Shown: positions 55,054-63,895 of the stretch, in pieces | Numbering within the stretch: position 1 is the first letter of the stretch | Layout of the letters: the number at the start of each line of letters is the position of its first letter | Origin: Acetobacterium wieringae | GTDB lineage: Bacteria > Bacillota > Clostridia > Eubacteriales > Eubacteriaceae | DNA: 64,000 bases | Direction of reading: 5' to 3' | Assembly: GCF_026646375.1 (NCBI RefSeq) | Contig: NZ_JAIPPU010000015.1 | Span: 58,170-122,169 of the forward strand | Translations under genes and position numbers: made by a program | The notes under the pieces: model-generated | Database searches by the model: none | What the model was told of the DNA's origin: nothing | The model's input: only the letters and a program-made list of their open reading frames with translations

Positions 55054-55698
55054 TCACTGGATAATCGAATGGCTGTGAATAAAAAATTCTTCCTGACTTG
55101 GCTGATATTTTTTCTCCCAACTTTCCAAACCCTCATCAAAACGCTCCGCTTCTTGTTCCTCGAACTCAAATACCGAACTTTGACGGTAAACCCATTTTCT
55201 GCCGTCCAGGACTTCCGGCTTGAGTTCTTTTACCATCATTGCCGTTGGATAGATCTCATTTTCCAGACAGATATTATATCGCTTACAGCTCTTAAAGCCA
55301 CGGCTGACGTAATTATTCGGATTCCCAAAGATGACAATCACATCATAACCCAGTGCGAGAGCCTGTTCAAAGGAATACTCAATTAGTTTTTTCCCATATC
55401 CCTTTCGCTGATACTCTGGCAAAATGCAGACGGGGCCGAAGGTCAGGATCTCTTTTTCAGCCCCAGACTCATCAATCAGTTTTGTTTTCGTACACATGAT
55501 ATTCCCGATGATCTGCTTATCAACTTCAATCACCAGATCCAACGCTGGCAGAAAATCTTCGTGGGATCGCATCACATGAACCAGATAGTGTTCATTACAC
55601 CCCGGGAAATATAAATTCCAAAAACATTTTCGGGTGAGTTCTTCAACTTGCTGATAATCGCTTTCTTCTTCATTCCTGATTTTAATTACTTTGTCCAT
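55054..55698 (-). CDS. GNAT N-acetyltransferase
   Basis: The 214-residue protein has a GNAT core with acetyl-CoA loop GPVCILPEYQRKGYGKKLIEYSFEQAL, then VIVIFGNPNNYVSRGFKSCKRY. Its family resembles YhbS-type acetyltransferases. A hydrophilic C-terminal tail follows. ATG 55698 with AAGGA 12 bases upstream is chosen over ATG 55710, which touches the site. Substrate unknown. Confidence 0.88.
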   Translation of the reverse strand: MDKVIKIRNEEESDYQQVEELTRKCFWNLYFPGCNEHYLVHVMRSHEDFLPALDLVIEVDKQIIGNIMCTKTKLIDESGAEKEILTFGPVCILPEYQRKGYGKKLIEYSFEQALALGYDVIVIFGNPNNYVSRGFKSCKRYNICLENEIYPTAMMVKELKPEVLDGRKWVYRQSSVFEFEEQEAERFDEGLESWEKKYQPSQEEFFIHSHSIIQ

Positions 55699-55785
55699 GT
55701 GTCTATCCATTCCTTTCTTTTTATTAATCGGATTCATAACCTCACTTTTTATGCTCCGGACGACTTAGCCGTTGCAGTTGATACT

Positions 55786-57063
55786 TTAACGCCCCCTGTT
55801 GGCAGACAGTAATTTATCCAGATAAATTGATTTAAACTGTTTGCTGGCCAGAATCTGTTTAATTGGCGGCAGTTTTAGAATCACACCAAATACCGCTGCC
55901 ATCGCCCGATGATTGGCAAATGCCTGATTGTCGAAGATCAGATTCTGAAGCGTTCCCTTTTCAATCGCCTGCAGAACAAACCGATGGGTACTGTTTACCG
56001 GGGTAATGACTTGGATCACTCTTCGCTCTAAACGAATCACGTCCTTCGGACAACTTCTGACACAGACACCACAGCCAAGACAGACATTCTGATCGACCAC
56101 GGCTACGCCTTTGCCTTCTTTTTTATTTTGCATGGATATTGCCAGTACCGGGCATACCTTTTCACATTTACCGCATCCGATACACCCATCCGAGATAACG
56201 GGTAAATAATTCGTTGTTGCGACTGGCTGCATGGGGCTGAACTTTCTTGCCGTTTGTAAGGCTTCGCAGCAGCAGCCGCAACAATTGCAGATAAATGCCG
56301 GGAATTCCCGAACATTTTCACCGATCTGTACCAGATTCGCCGCATACGAACGCTCCAATACATCCATGGCCTCCGCTTTGTCAATTAATCGGGCGTGCTG
56401 TCCATTTTCTGCCAGAGAATGGGCAACATCGCCCAAGGTTAGACAAACATCTAACGGCGCATCAATTTCACAGGGGTGACCGACATGTAACATCTTATGG
56501 CGACAATAGCAGGTTCCAAGCCCAATATATGCTGCTTCTTCGATAATATGACTGGCTCTTTCATAATCCAAAATATGAATCGTATTATCATTCGTTAAAA
56601 CTGGTTCCTGAATATAGACTCGTCCCAGAAATGTTTCTGTTGCAAAGAAAAGATCTTTGACAAAATCTTCTTCAACATTCATATACTGATAGTAAAGCTC
56701 ACTTAAATACTTCTGATCTAAATCCCCTCTTGTTCGCATCAGGGCGAATTCAATAAAACCCGCCATCGGTGGCGGCATGACAAATTGACGTTGTCCCTGA
56801 TAATAAGAATCCACCAGCAAAGCCTTCTCGCACAAACGATCTAAAAAGGTTTCTGCACTTAATTCGCTGATCTTCCAAATTTTTGCCGCCTTTTTCGCAG
56901 TAAATGGACGAACCGGCAACAACGCCACCCATTTTGCTTCCTGTTCTGTGTACAGCACCTGTAGTATTTTATAAAGACTCTCCGATGGCGGTGCACCCTG
57001 GGTAAACCAGTTAATTCTATCTTCTAAATTCTTGTAGGCATCTTTACTTGTTATATGTCCCAT
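55786..57063 (-). CDS. 4Fe-4S protein with winged-helix-like N-terminus and unusual CNCCGCCC motif
   Basis: The 425-residue protein has a helical, winged-helix-like N-terminus (about residues 40-95). A middle carries GLGTCYCRHKMLHVGHPC and the odd cluster CNCCGCCC, and two ferredoxin motifs follow (CIGCGKCEKVCP; CLGCGVCVRSCP). A helical tail ends it. With up to about 17 cysteines it could hold two canonical 4Fe-4S clusters and something more at CNCCGCCC. No membrane segment is present. Function unknown; it may link redox state to a partner. Confidence 0.82.
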   Translation of the reverse strand: MGHITSKDAYKNLEDRINWFTQGAPPSESLYKILQVLYTEQEAKWVALLPVRPFTAKKAAKIWKISELSAETFLDRLCEKALLVDSYYQGQRQFVMPPPMAGFIEFALMRTRGDLDQKYLSELYYQYMNVEEDFVKDLFFATETFLGRVYIQEPVLTNDNTIHILDYERASHIIEEAAYIGLGTCYCRHKMLHVGHPCEIDAPLDVCLTLGDVAHSLAENGQHARLIDKAEAMDVLERSYAANLVQIGENVREFPAFICNCCGCCCEALQTARKFSPMQPVATTNYLPVISDGCIGCGKCEKVCPVLAISMQNKKEGKGVAVVDQNVCLGCGVCVRSCPKDVIRLERRVIQVITPVNSTHRFVLQAIEKGTLQNLIFDNQAFANHRAMAAVFGVILKLPPIKQILASKQFKSIYLDKLLSANRGR

Positions 57064-57178
57064 CTATTTACTTTTCCTCACATGTTACTTCATATCCATC
57101 CCTGTGATAACAAGGGGCCGCTTCGGGGGTTTTAGTCGTTCACCATGCTTTGACATTAGCAGATAATCACCCCGTTGG

Positions 57179-58108
57179 CTATTTCTTTTTTTCAACAGGA
57201 ATCCAGATTTCTGTTACAAATTGACCATTCCCTTTGTTATAATGCAGCTCCATTTCCGGTACATTGGGTGCTAACTGATATCCTGATGTTGCAAACCATT
57301 CGGTGAAAATTCTTTTCCACATAATGCCTGCTTGTTCAGCCACCTCTGCCATTGACAATGGCTCAGTTGGGAATACGGCCCACGTCGATGCCGGAATCGA
57401 AAGCGCTGTAAAGTCTTTTGGTGCCCCTGACGATGGTGAAAAATATCCTATCATGTAAGAATTAGCCGTATCCGTACAGTTATAAATGGCGGCATGTAGC
57501 GGTACGTTTGCCTCCAGATTGCTGGCCTCGCGGATTTTGTCCATTGTACCATCGGTTCGACACGTTTTCCAAAATTCGGGAACCGTCGTGAAATTCTGAT
57601 TGTCTATGGTACAAATCTCGGTTTCAACACCATACATTTCTAAACTTTCAATCTCTTCAACACGGTATTTCATTTCGGTGTCTCCTTTAATCGAAATATT
57701 GAACGAAATACGCGGATAGGCTTTCAGCAGTACCCTTCTATTTCTTGCTGATGTTGGCGCTACATCGTGCATATTCTTAAAAGCCCGGGAGAAAGCTTCC
57801 GGAGTATCGTAGCCGTATTTTAGGGCAATATCAATTACTTTGCTGTCGCTGTTTTGAAGCTCAAATGCCGCCAGTGTCAATCTTCTCCGTCGGATATACT
57901 CCGAAAGCGGAATTTCAGCGATGTATGAAAAAAAACGCTGATAGTGGTAAACAGAGCAAACTGCAATTTTAGCAGCTTCACTATAGTCGACTGTGCCATC
58001 TAAATGGCTTTCAATGTATGCAATCGAACGATTTAGTTTCTGTAACCAATCAAAATCATGCTGTTTTTCATTTTCCAGTAGTTTCCTGCTTTTTTGCTGC
58101 CAATCCAT
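57179..58108 (-). CDS. AraC-family regulator with GyrI-like effector domain
   Basis: The 309-residue protein has an AraC double helix-turn-helix (EAAKIAVCSVYHYQRFFSYIAEIPLSEYIRRRRL; IDIALKYGYDTPEAFSRAFKNMHDVAP). A GyrI/Rob-type ligand domain follows (TGDTEMKYRVEEIESLEMYG-like start, EIWIPVEKKK end). It should be a multidrug-type or stress activator. AGGAGG precedes the ATG. A broken relative of the AraC N-terminus lies just upstream and a GyrI-like tail lies at 60204-60293. Confidence 0.92.
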   Translation of the reverse strand: MDWQQKSRKLLENEKQHDFDWLQKLNRSIAYIESHLDGTVDYSEAAKIAVCSVYHYQRFFSYIAEIPLSEYIRRRRLTLAAFELQNSDSKVIDIALKYGYDTPEAFSRAFKNMHDVAPTSARNRRVLLKAYPRISFNISIKGDTEMKYRVEEIESLEMYGVETEICTIDNQNFTTVPEFWKTCRTDGTMDKIREASNLEANVPLHAAIYNCTDTANSYMIGYFSPSSGAPKDFTALSIPASTWAVFPTEPLSMAEVAEQAGIMWKRIFTEWFATSGYQLAPNVPEMELHYNKGNGQFVTEIWIPVEKKK

Positions 58109-58129
58109 CGTATCACCTCCTGTTCAATT

Positions 58130-58255
58130 TCACTTTAACATTTCAATCAGATCGACGCATGATATTCTTTGCACGTAAAAAGAAAGCATAAATATTTCAA
58201 TCAAATGATCTTCAATAAAACCAATGGTTTCTTGTATTTGTTCCCACGCATCCAT
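58130..58255 (-). pseudogene. Truncated AraC-type N-terminus
   Basis: A 41-codon frame starts MDAWEQIQETIGFIEDHLIE, the usual first helix of AraC-GyrI proteins (compare LNRSIAYIESHLD in the neighbour). It loses the pattern after about 20 residues and ends at TGA. AAGGTG precedes the ATG. The rest of the 58109-58411 spacer shows no other coding signal. Confidence 0.45.
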
Positions 58256-58411
58256 TTCAAAGCACCTTCTTGACTGATCGCCTATCATGATCAGCTAAAC
58301 AGCGCTTTACTGGGTCTGACTTTCTAGCGCAATTACTGTAACAGTCGATGTGTTTGGCCTCAAAATATAAACGCTGAAGCCATAACTAATGATCGTCAGG
58401 ATCATAGTCCT

Positions 58412-58852
58412 TCATCGCTCTCGCTTCAGGTAGACCATATCAACAAGCTGTGTCCCATCCTCAAACATTGGATGGTCATAATTGTCCGTAAAAAAGTTTT
58501 GTATCCGATATGATTCTGCAAATCCACATTTCTGATAAAAACAAAGCGCCGAAGGAACATCACCCGTTCCTACAAGCATTGTCATGCAATCGCTGTAATG
58601 AAAAAACAGAAAATCGATCAGTTTTTTTCCATATCCCCTTCGCTGACACTCGGGCATAACCGCAATGTTCTTTAGCTCATAAATACCCTCTGCCTCTTTC
58701 GTAACCACACACTCGGCTTTAACGCCATGATCGTCCAAAACAAACATGTCCCCACGCTCAAGGTACTTGTCGATCATGTCTTCCTGTTCATCAGCCAATA
58801 AAAGCAAGTCGATATATGCTTTCTTATTGTTTTGAACTTTCCTTATATTCAC
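58412..58852 (-). CDS. GNAT N-acetyltransferase
   Basis: The 146-residue protein has the GNAT acetyl-CoA motif MPECQRRGYGKKLIDFLFFHY with flanking strands, and ALCFYQKCGFAESYRI near the C-terminus. It begins at GTG, with AGGAG nine bases upstream. A small cytosolic acetyltransferase of unknown substrate, likely a single-gene unit. Confidence 0.9.
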   Translation of the reverse strand: MNIRKVQNNKKAYIDLLLLADEQEDMIDKYLERGDMFVLDDHGVKAECVVTKEAEGIYELKNIAVMPECQRRGYGKKLIDFLFFHYSDCMTMLVGTGDVPSALCFYQKCGFAESYRIQNFFTDNYDHPMFEDGTQLVDMVYLKRER

Positions 58853-59029
58853 CAGTATTCACTCCTATTTTAAAATCAAATCCACACAAAAGATCCCTAT
58901 CATGCCTTTGCAGATATCCCATTCAAAAACCCGGGAATCGATACATTTTTTCCTTCTTTTTTCAAGCATCCCGCTGTTTGATGGGCATGACAAACGAAGC
59001 ATCCCGACGTCATTTGTTATCGCTATTGT

Positions 59030-59899
59030 TTATACTTCAATTTTAATCTCTGTTAGATTTAGAGCTTTTCCACCGACTCGAACTTCATGTATTTCATCGT
59101 TTTCCACGCTTATCGAAATCATAATCTCCGATGGCCTGTTCATTGAGTCGCCCTGCGCAAAAGACACGTTTTTAGCGTATTCAGGCGTAATCTGATTATA
59201 CTTAAGCAAATAACACGCCAATGCGCCGTTTGATGTTCCTGTAGCCGACTCTTCAGGAATACCATATAGCGGCGCGAAGTTACGACAATGGACACTTGAA
59301 TTGTTGCGCGACTCACGCGCATACAAATGATACCCAATTACGCTGTATTTTTTGCTGATATTAGAAATCATGGAAAAATCCGGCTGAATGCTACGAAGCA
59401 CATTCATATTTCTGATTGGTATGATGATATCTTTGATTCCAGTCGATACAATCTGTACCGGCAATGCTTCATTTATGTCAGCTACTGAAATATTTAAAGA
59501 ATCCGCAATTTCCGTTTTTTCTATCATCTCATAAAAGCTTGGCTTCGCTTGATTCATCATGATCGAAGCGTCTTCTCTCACCGCAACATTTAATATGCCC
59601 GCTTTTGTCTCCTGTGTGTAATTTCCACACTGAATATAACCTTTTTTAAGTAACGTCGAAAACGTTCCGATGGTGGCATGACCGCACAAATCGACTTCTT
59701 CAGTTGGTGTGAAAAAGCGTACTCTGAAGTCGGCAACATCAGATTTCATGACAAAAGCAGTCTCACTGAGACCAACGATTCCAGCGATCTTTTTCATATC
59801 ATTTTCAGATAGCTCATCAGCGTTTGCCACAACACCAGCCGGATTTCCTCCGATCGCAGTCTTTGCAAATGCATTGATTTTAAAAACTTTAATTTCCAT
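59030..59899 (-). CDS. PhzF-family isomerase/epimerase-fold protein
   Basis: The 289-residue protein has the family start (VFKINAFAKTAIGGNPAGVV), the catalytic glutamate in GLSETAFV, VDLCGHATIGTF, and the second-half motif ESATGTSNGALACYLL. The fold is that of diaminopimelate epimerase. Substrates differ among relatives; no phenazine genes are present. GGGGGT precedes the ATG. Confidence 0.93.
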   Translation of the reverse strand: MEIKVFKINAFAKTAIGGNPAGVVANADELSENDMKKIAGIVGLSETAFVMKSDVADFRVRFFTPTEEVDLCGHATIGTFSTLLKKGYIQCGNYTQETKAGILNVAVREDASIMMNQAKPSFYEMIEKTEIADSLNISVADINEALPVQIVSTGIKDIIIPIRNMNVLRSIQPDFSMISNISKKYSVIGYHLYARESRNNSSVHCRNFAPLYGIPEESATGTSNGALACYLLKYNQITPEYAKNVSFAQGDSMNRPSEIMISISVENDEIHEVRVGGKALNLTEIKIEV

Positions 59900-59951
59900 C
59901 TAAATACCCCCGTAGCAAATTTTAATCGGCGCTGTGTCCCCTCGACTCAAT

Positions 59952-60050
59952 TCACCGTTTTTCTCCCAAATACTTTTCTGCAATTTTTATGCAAGTTCGG
60001 ATTCTCAGTGATATTTTTGCTTCAATCAGATCTGCTCTGTTTTCTACACC
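59952..60050 (-). pseudogene. Coding remnant, unidentified tail
   Basis: A minus-strand frame reads GVENRADLIEAKISLRIRTC, then IKIAEKYLGEKR and TGA, without a usable start. It lies in the 600-base spacer 59900-60501, which holds three such remnants and otherwise no gene. Confidence 0.35.
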
Positions 60051-60093
60051 TTATCCGATTCAACAGTTCCTGTTTATTTTTGCCGGGTTCGGT

Positions 60094-60183
60094 TTATTCT
60101 TCACTGCAATAATCCATAAAGCGACTTCGATACGCGTCATCCTCCACGGCTTCGCTGGTTAACGGTTCTGAAAGAGATGCCAT
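60094..60183 (-). pseudogene. Short frame, possible remnant
   Basis: Frame MASLSEPLTSEAVEDDAYRS then RFMDYCSEE and TAA (29 codons), with no good ribosome site. Codon use looks protein-like; no family recognised. Confidence 0.25.
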
Positions 60184-60203
60184 CAGCTTCATCTTAAATC
60201 AAT

Positions 60204-60293
60204 TCAGGCCGTGACAGGAAGCCATACCTCAATGCGGCTTCTGCCTTTTTTATCAGTTCTTTCACCATACTGGATAAAGTCAGCCTGTGCCAT
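60204..60293 (-). pseudogene. Remnant resembling the end of a GyrI-like domain
   Basis: The frame ends RTDKKGRSRIEVWLPVTA then TGA. The RIEVWLPV string is the last strand of GyrI-like effector domains (the intact AraC-GyrI protein ends VTEIWIPVEKKK). No upstream domain is left. Confidence 0.5.
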
Positions 60294-60501
60294 AATTTAG
60301 GAATCGATAGAAGCCCCTTTTTATACTTACATTATACCTTTGAAAACAAAGTTTCTCTCTTTCAACTATTTCAGTATCTATAATTCTGTCTCCTTTAAAT
60401 TAGTAAGATTTCCAGTTATTTCAAATTTCAGTTAAATTGGGCGATAATGATGTGCCTTTCTAAATTTTCTTAAACATTATATTGATTTATTACTACAAGT
60501 C

Positions 60502-60852
60502 TCACTGCTGAAAAAAATTTCCTTTATAGAAATTTACATTTTCGGTCTTATTTGCCGTCATTTTAAAACAGACACATCCATCCGGACACACATAATCCTT
60601 GATATATTTCTCTGATCCACCTACATTCATCAAATCTCCTCCGCTTCTTACTGCCTGCATATCTGCAAAGAGAATCTGCATCATCTTTGAGCAGATTCCA
60701 TATCCCTGATTATTTACGGGACAACCGTAGGTGCAAGTATATTTATCCCCTATCTCTTCGCCGTTACGGCAGTAATGCTCGGTATGATCACTGCGAAGAA
60801 ATCCAGTAACTTCTATCTCAAATTCAAATTCTTCGTCGTACCACTTTTTCAT
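60502..60852 (-). CDS. TIGR04076-like Cys-rich protein
   Basis: The 116-residue protein has the layout of TIGR04076 proteins: a beta N-terminus, CTYGCPVNNQGYGICSKM, AVRSGGDLMNV, and DYVCPDGCVCFKM. The cysteine pattern suggests a metal site. Its ATG overlaps the stop of the VOC gene by 4 bases (ATGA), so the two are coupled. Function unknown. Confidence 0.7.
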   Translation of the reverse strand: MKKWYDEEFEFEIEVTGFLRSDHTEHYCRNGEEIGDKYTCTYGCPVNNQGYGICSKMMQILFADMQAVRSGGDLMNVGGSEKYIKDYVCPDGCVCFKMTANKTENVNFYKGNFFQQ

Positions 60853-61256
60853 GCTTGCATTTCTCCCTCATTAGTAAATGATCCTATTTCAATCAGATTG
60901 CCTTCAGGATCTGCAATATAGCAGGTCCGCTGTCCCCAAGGTTCAGTAGTCGGTTTCATTACTTCCCTGGCACCTTTCTGAACGACATCATTAAAAACAC
61001 TGTCAACCGCCTCATAATTATCTACGCTAAGTGCAATTTCATAATGTCCATTCAACCCTTTACAATATGCGAACTTGTTTCCCGTCATATTTTCAAAGTC
61101 AGACTTTCGATAAAGCAAAAACAGTGTTCCATCCTTTTCAAGATACACATTTGATGTGTTCTCATCTTCTTTAATGCCAAAGCCAAGAACGTCTCTATAA
61201 AAGCGCACCATCGTTGGCATATCATCAACCATAATTCCAAATCCATCTAATCTCAT
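60849..61256 (-). CDS. VOC-family (glyoxalase/dioxygenase-fold) protein
   Basis: The 135-residue protein starts MRLDGFGIMVDDMPTMVRFY and has the typical RDVLGFGIKEDE, then YIADPEGNLIEIGSF near the end, with metal-ligand candidates H and E. The fold covers glyoxalases, resistance proteins and dioxygenases. ATG 61256 lies 11 bases after GGGGAG; ATG 61265 is too close. The TIGR04076-like gene follows with a 4-base overlap. Confidence 0.88.
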   Translation of the reverse strand: MRLDGFGIMVDDMPTMVRFYRDVLGFGIKEDENTSNVYLEKDGTLFLLYRKSDFENMTGNKFAYCKGLNGHYEIALSVDNYEAVDSVFNDVVQKGAREVMKPTTEPWGQRTCYIADPEGNLIEIGSFTNEGEMQA

Positions 61257-61417
61257 ATCGATCATATCTCCCCATAATTTTTTTAATTCTGTCAGCATTG
61301 CAATAAATATTCTCACGAATTTAAATAATATGTCATATTTATCATATCACTTCTGCAAATAATAAAAAAGCCCACTATAATCTGCATATACAGATAACAG
61401 CAGGCCGGACCATCATT

Positions 61418-61516
61418 TTATTTTCTATCTATATCATCTGAGAATGCTTTAATGGCTCCGAGGTTTCTCTTCTTCTCCTTAGGACAAAGGTGGCGGATGA
61501 AACGGGTCTTTTGAGT
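61418..61516 (-). pseudogene. Coding remnant, unidentified tail
   Basis: In the 300-base spacer 61257-61618 a minus-strand frame reads TQKTRFIRHLCPKEKKRNLG, then AIKAFSDDIDRK and TAA. It has no start. The rest of the spacer is AT-rich without features seen. Confidence 0.3.
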
Positions 61517-61618
61517 TTTCCTTTTAGTTGCCACAAATGTAAAAGGGACTTTGGGGTAATATCGCAAAACAAAATAAACATTGTGCTACGAGCCAGACTC
61601 AAAATGAGAGAGCCCTAA

Positions 61619-62083
61619 TCATCTTTCCGGCTGTGCCTGTTTGAGCGCATTTTCAAGCGCCTTGAGATGTGCTTTTGAAGTTATGGTGGCACCACTGATA
61701 ACATCCACCTGTAGCGTATTCGATTGAACGGCACTATTAAACAAGTTGTCAATACTGAGTCCACCTTTAAGTTCCGCAGGCGTTCCATCCTTACCCAAAG
61801 CACCCTTCAATATTTTAATGTCTGAAATTTCCCCACCCGATACTATCATCTCAACCTTTGTATCTCTTTTATGATCTTTTGTACCTTTGTATTCACCAAT
61901 ATATGTTCCGTCGCGAAGATTCTTGAACTCAACATCTGAAAAAACCAACTCTTTGATTTCTCGCTGACCGGGTGCGTCAGCGATTATTCCTCCAAGCGCT
62001 CCGACTCCGATGACAACAACAACAATAACAACTATAATAATCCACATTTTTATTTTCCCCTTTCTCTTTTCTGATCTACTCAT
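61619..62083 (-). CDS. Membrane-anchored FMN-binding-domain protein
   Basis: The 154-residue protein has a basic start, one strong membrane helix (MWIIIVVIVVVVIGVGALGGI) and an outside FMN-binding domain. The flavinylation motif is SGATITS (in VDVISGATITSKAHLKALENAL). The threonine of the SGAT motif is the expected site of covalent FMN. ApbE, encoded 14 bases upstream, should attach it. The protein is likely an extracytoplasmic one-flavin electron carrier. ATG 62083 with GGGGTAAG upstream is preferred. Confidence 0.88.
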   Translation of the reverse strand: MSRSEKRKGKIKMWIIIVVIVVVVIGVGALGGIIADAPGQREIKELVFSDVEFKNLRDGTYIGEYKGTKDHKRDTKVEMIVSGGEISDIKILKGALGKDGTPAELKGGLSIDNLFNSAVQSNTLQVDVISGATITSKAHLKALENALKQAQPER

Positions 62084-62097
62084 TACTCTTACCCCTT

Positions 62098-63057
62098 TCA
62101 TATTATCAAAGCTTCGACTCCTTCCGCAGCCTGAAAGCATTCTTTAATACCTTGCGTGATATAAACCTGCAGAAACTTGTCAACCATTATGGCTTCAGCG
62201 CCTGGAAAATGCACAAGATATTCCAGTCCCTTCTCGATACCAGCTGCAAAGATTGCAGTAGACAAAGCATCTCCAATAACTGCGCTCTCATAAATAACAG
62301 AAACGCTAATCAAACCCGAGTCGATAGGGTAACCCGTGACAGTATTCAGAATATGATGTCTTCGTTCTCCATCCATGTCAATAAAATAACGTTCATAATC
62401 ACCGGAGGTTACCACTGCCTTGTCGGTTACTTTCACTGCGCCAATCAAGCTGTTCTCTTGTCTGGGATGCCGAATACCGACACTCCATGGAAAACCTTCC
62501 GGCTTATTTCCGAGTGTTGATACATTCCCTCCGATATTGATAAAAGCAGAAGATATACCATTCTCCTGAAGTACTTTTATGCAATGGTCACTGGCATAGC
62601 CTTTTCCGATACCGCCTAAATCAATGGACTGTCCCTTTTTCCACAGATAAGCCCTTTTTTCCTTTGAATTCAAGAGCAAATCACGATAGTTAACCAAATC
62701 CAGTGTCCTTCGGATTTTACCTTCTTCAGGCGCATGAAAGGAGTGCTTATAGTCCCACAAATCTACCAAAGGACTGACAGTAATATCAAATAGTCCCTGA
62801 GAAATCTCCGCCAAACGGATTGCGATGGACAGAATCTCATATGTCTCTGTGCTAAGATCTACATAATCTTTCCCTGCAAACTGATTGATTCTGCTAACTT
62901 CACTGTCCTGCACAAAGCGGCTGAGTTTCTTTTCAAGCCGGAAAAGCTCAGCTTTCACTCTGGATAAAACCTGCTCTTCCTTTTTGCCATGTATTTGGAA
63001 TGAAATAAGCGTATTCATGCAAAAGATAGTGTCCTTTACGTCTGCATAGTTCAACAT
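62098..63057 (-). CDS. apbE: ApbE-family FAD:protein FMN transferase
   Basis: The 319-residue enzyme transfers FMN from FAD to a threonine of a partner. It has MNTLISFQIHGK, FDITVSPLVDLWDY, SIDLGGIGKGYASDHCIKVL, and the later HHILNTVTGYPID and IGDALSTAIFAAG, all conserved in ApbE. No signal peptide or lipobox is visible, so it probably works on the cytosolic side or is exported by another route. The partner, the FMN-binding protein, is the next gene. AAGGAG precedes the ATG. Confidence 0.95.
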   Translation of the reverse strand: MLNYADVKDTIFCMNTLISFQIHGKKEEQVLSRVKAELFRLEKKLSRFVQDSEVSRINQFAGKDYVDLSTETYEILSIAIRLAEISQGLFDITVSPLVDLWDYKHSFHAPEEGKIRRTLDLVNYRDLLLNSKEKRAYLWKKGQSIDLGGIGKGYASDHCIKVLQENGISSAFINIGGNVSTLGNKPEGFPWSVGIRHPRQENSLIGAVKVTDKAVVTSGDYERYFIDMDGERRHHILNTVTGYPIDSGLISVSVIYESAVIGDALSTAIFAAGIEKGLEYLVHFPGAEAIMVDKFLQVYITQGIKECFQAAEGVEALII

Positions 63058-63079
63058 ATTTTTCTCCTTCCAACGCGCT

Positions 63080-63107
63080 TTGAATGAATATATTACTATT
63101 CATTCAA
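63080..63107 (-). promoter_or_regulatory. TetR-type operator before apbE
   Basis: TTGAATGAATA (63080-63090) and TATTCATTCAA (63097-63107) form a perfect inverted repeat, 23 bases from the apbE start. The core GAATGAAT-N8-ATTCATTC is repeated upstream of the tetR gene. Confidence 0.75.
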
Positions 63108-63132
63108 GACTTACTCTGAAAAAACTGCTCAT

Positions 63133-63714
63133 TTACTCTGAGCAGTCCGTTAGACCTTTCATAATAAGTTCTGTCATCTGAACCAAAAGTTGCGGAAAAT
63201 ATTCAAGCCCAATTTCCTCTTTATGCGTATCGATATTGATAATAGCTGCAAAAATCATCATAATCATTTTGCTGTCAATATCTTTTCGCATTTTGCCCTG
63301 TGCTTGCCATTCCTTCACAAGTCCAAGGAAACTGTCATATAGAAAGTCAACCGCCTGAAGTCCGTTTTCCTGACGATAAAGCTGTTCTATTTTTGAGAAC
63401 ACATATTTGTTATTCCATTCTCGCAGTATGGGATTCTCGTTTAAACCTTCAGTATTCAGTGCCAGCATTTCTCCAATGACTTCCATTGGGCTTTTCGTTA
63501 AATCAATAGACTGTAAACAATGCTTTTTTAGTTTGGCATTCTCCTCCAGAAAAATGTCCATAAATAGTTTTTCTTTCGATGGATAGTACTTATAAAATGT
63601 ACCTATCGCTATTCCAGATTTTTGTGTTATTTCTGAGATGTTTGTTTCCTTAAACCCTTTAGCGCTGAACAATTCTTTCGCGCAATCATATATCACTGTT
63701 TTTCTATCTTCCAC
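63133..63714 (-). CDS. TetR/AcrR-family regulator
   Basis: The 193-residue protein has an N-terminal TetR helix-turn-helix (TNISEITQKSGIAIGTFYKYYPSKEKLFMDIF) and a helical ligand domain. GTG 63714, nine bases after AAGGGGA, is preferred over GTG 63723, which touches the site. It is the first gene before apbE on the same strand. Matching operators in front of it and in front of apbE suggest self-control and control of the flavin operon. Confidence 0.92.
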   Translation of the reverse strand: MEDRKTVIYDCAKELFSAKGFKETNISEITQKSGIAIGTFYKYYPSKEKLFMDIFLEENAKLKKHCLQSIDLTKSPMEVIGEMLALNTEGLNENPILREWNNKYVFSKIEQLYRQENGLQAVDFLYDSFLGLVKEWQAQGKMRKDIDSKMIMMIFAAIINIDTHKEEIGLEYFPQLLVQMTELIMKGLTDCSE

Positions 63715-63733
63715 GATCTGCACTCCCCTTGAT

Positions 63734-63757
63734 GAATGAATTATTTATTATTCATTC
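63734..63757 (-). promoter_or_regulatory. TetR-type operator before the tetR gene
   Basis: GAATGAAT (63734-63741) and ATTCATTC (63750-63757) are inverted with an 8-base spacer, the same core and spacing as the site at 63080-63107. Confidence 0.7.
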
Positions 63758-63816
63758 GCATTGTAATATGAATGCAGTAGAATGTCAATAGGCTTTTTCT
63801 GTCATTAGTACACCTT

Positions 63817-63895
63817 TTAAAGCAGCGCAAACATGCCTTTCAGTCCGGGGCTCATGTTGTACTTCTGGGCGATATCGAACATGGGCTTCCGTTCT
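63817..63895 (-). pseudogene. Coding remnant at the window edge
   Basis: A minus-strand frame reads ERKPMFDIAQKYNMSPGLKG then MFALL and TAA. It has no start and is preceded by an in-frame stop. It looks like a surviving C-terminus, family unknown. The remaining sequence to 64000 holds nothing else I can support. Confidence 0.4.
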
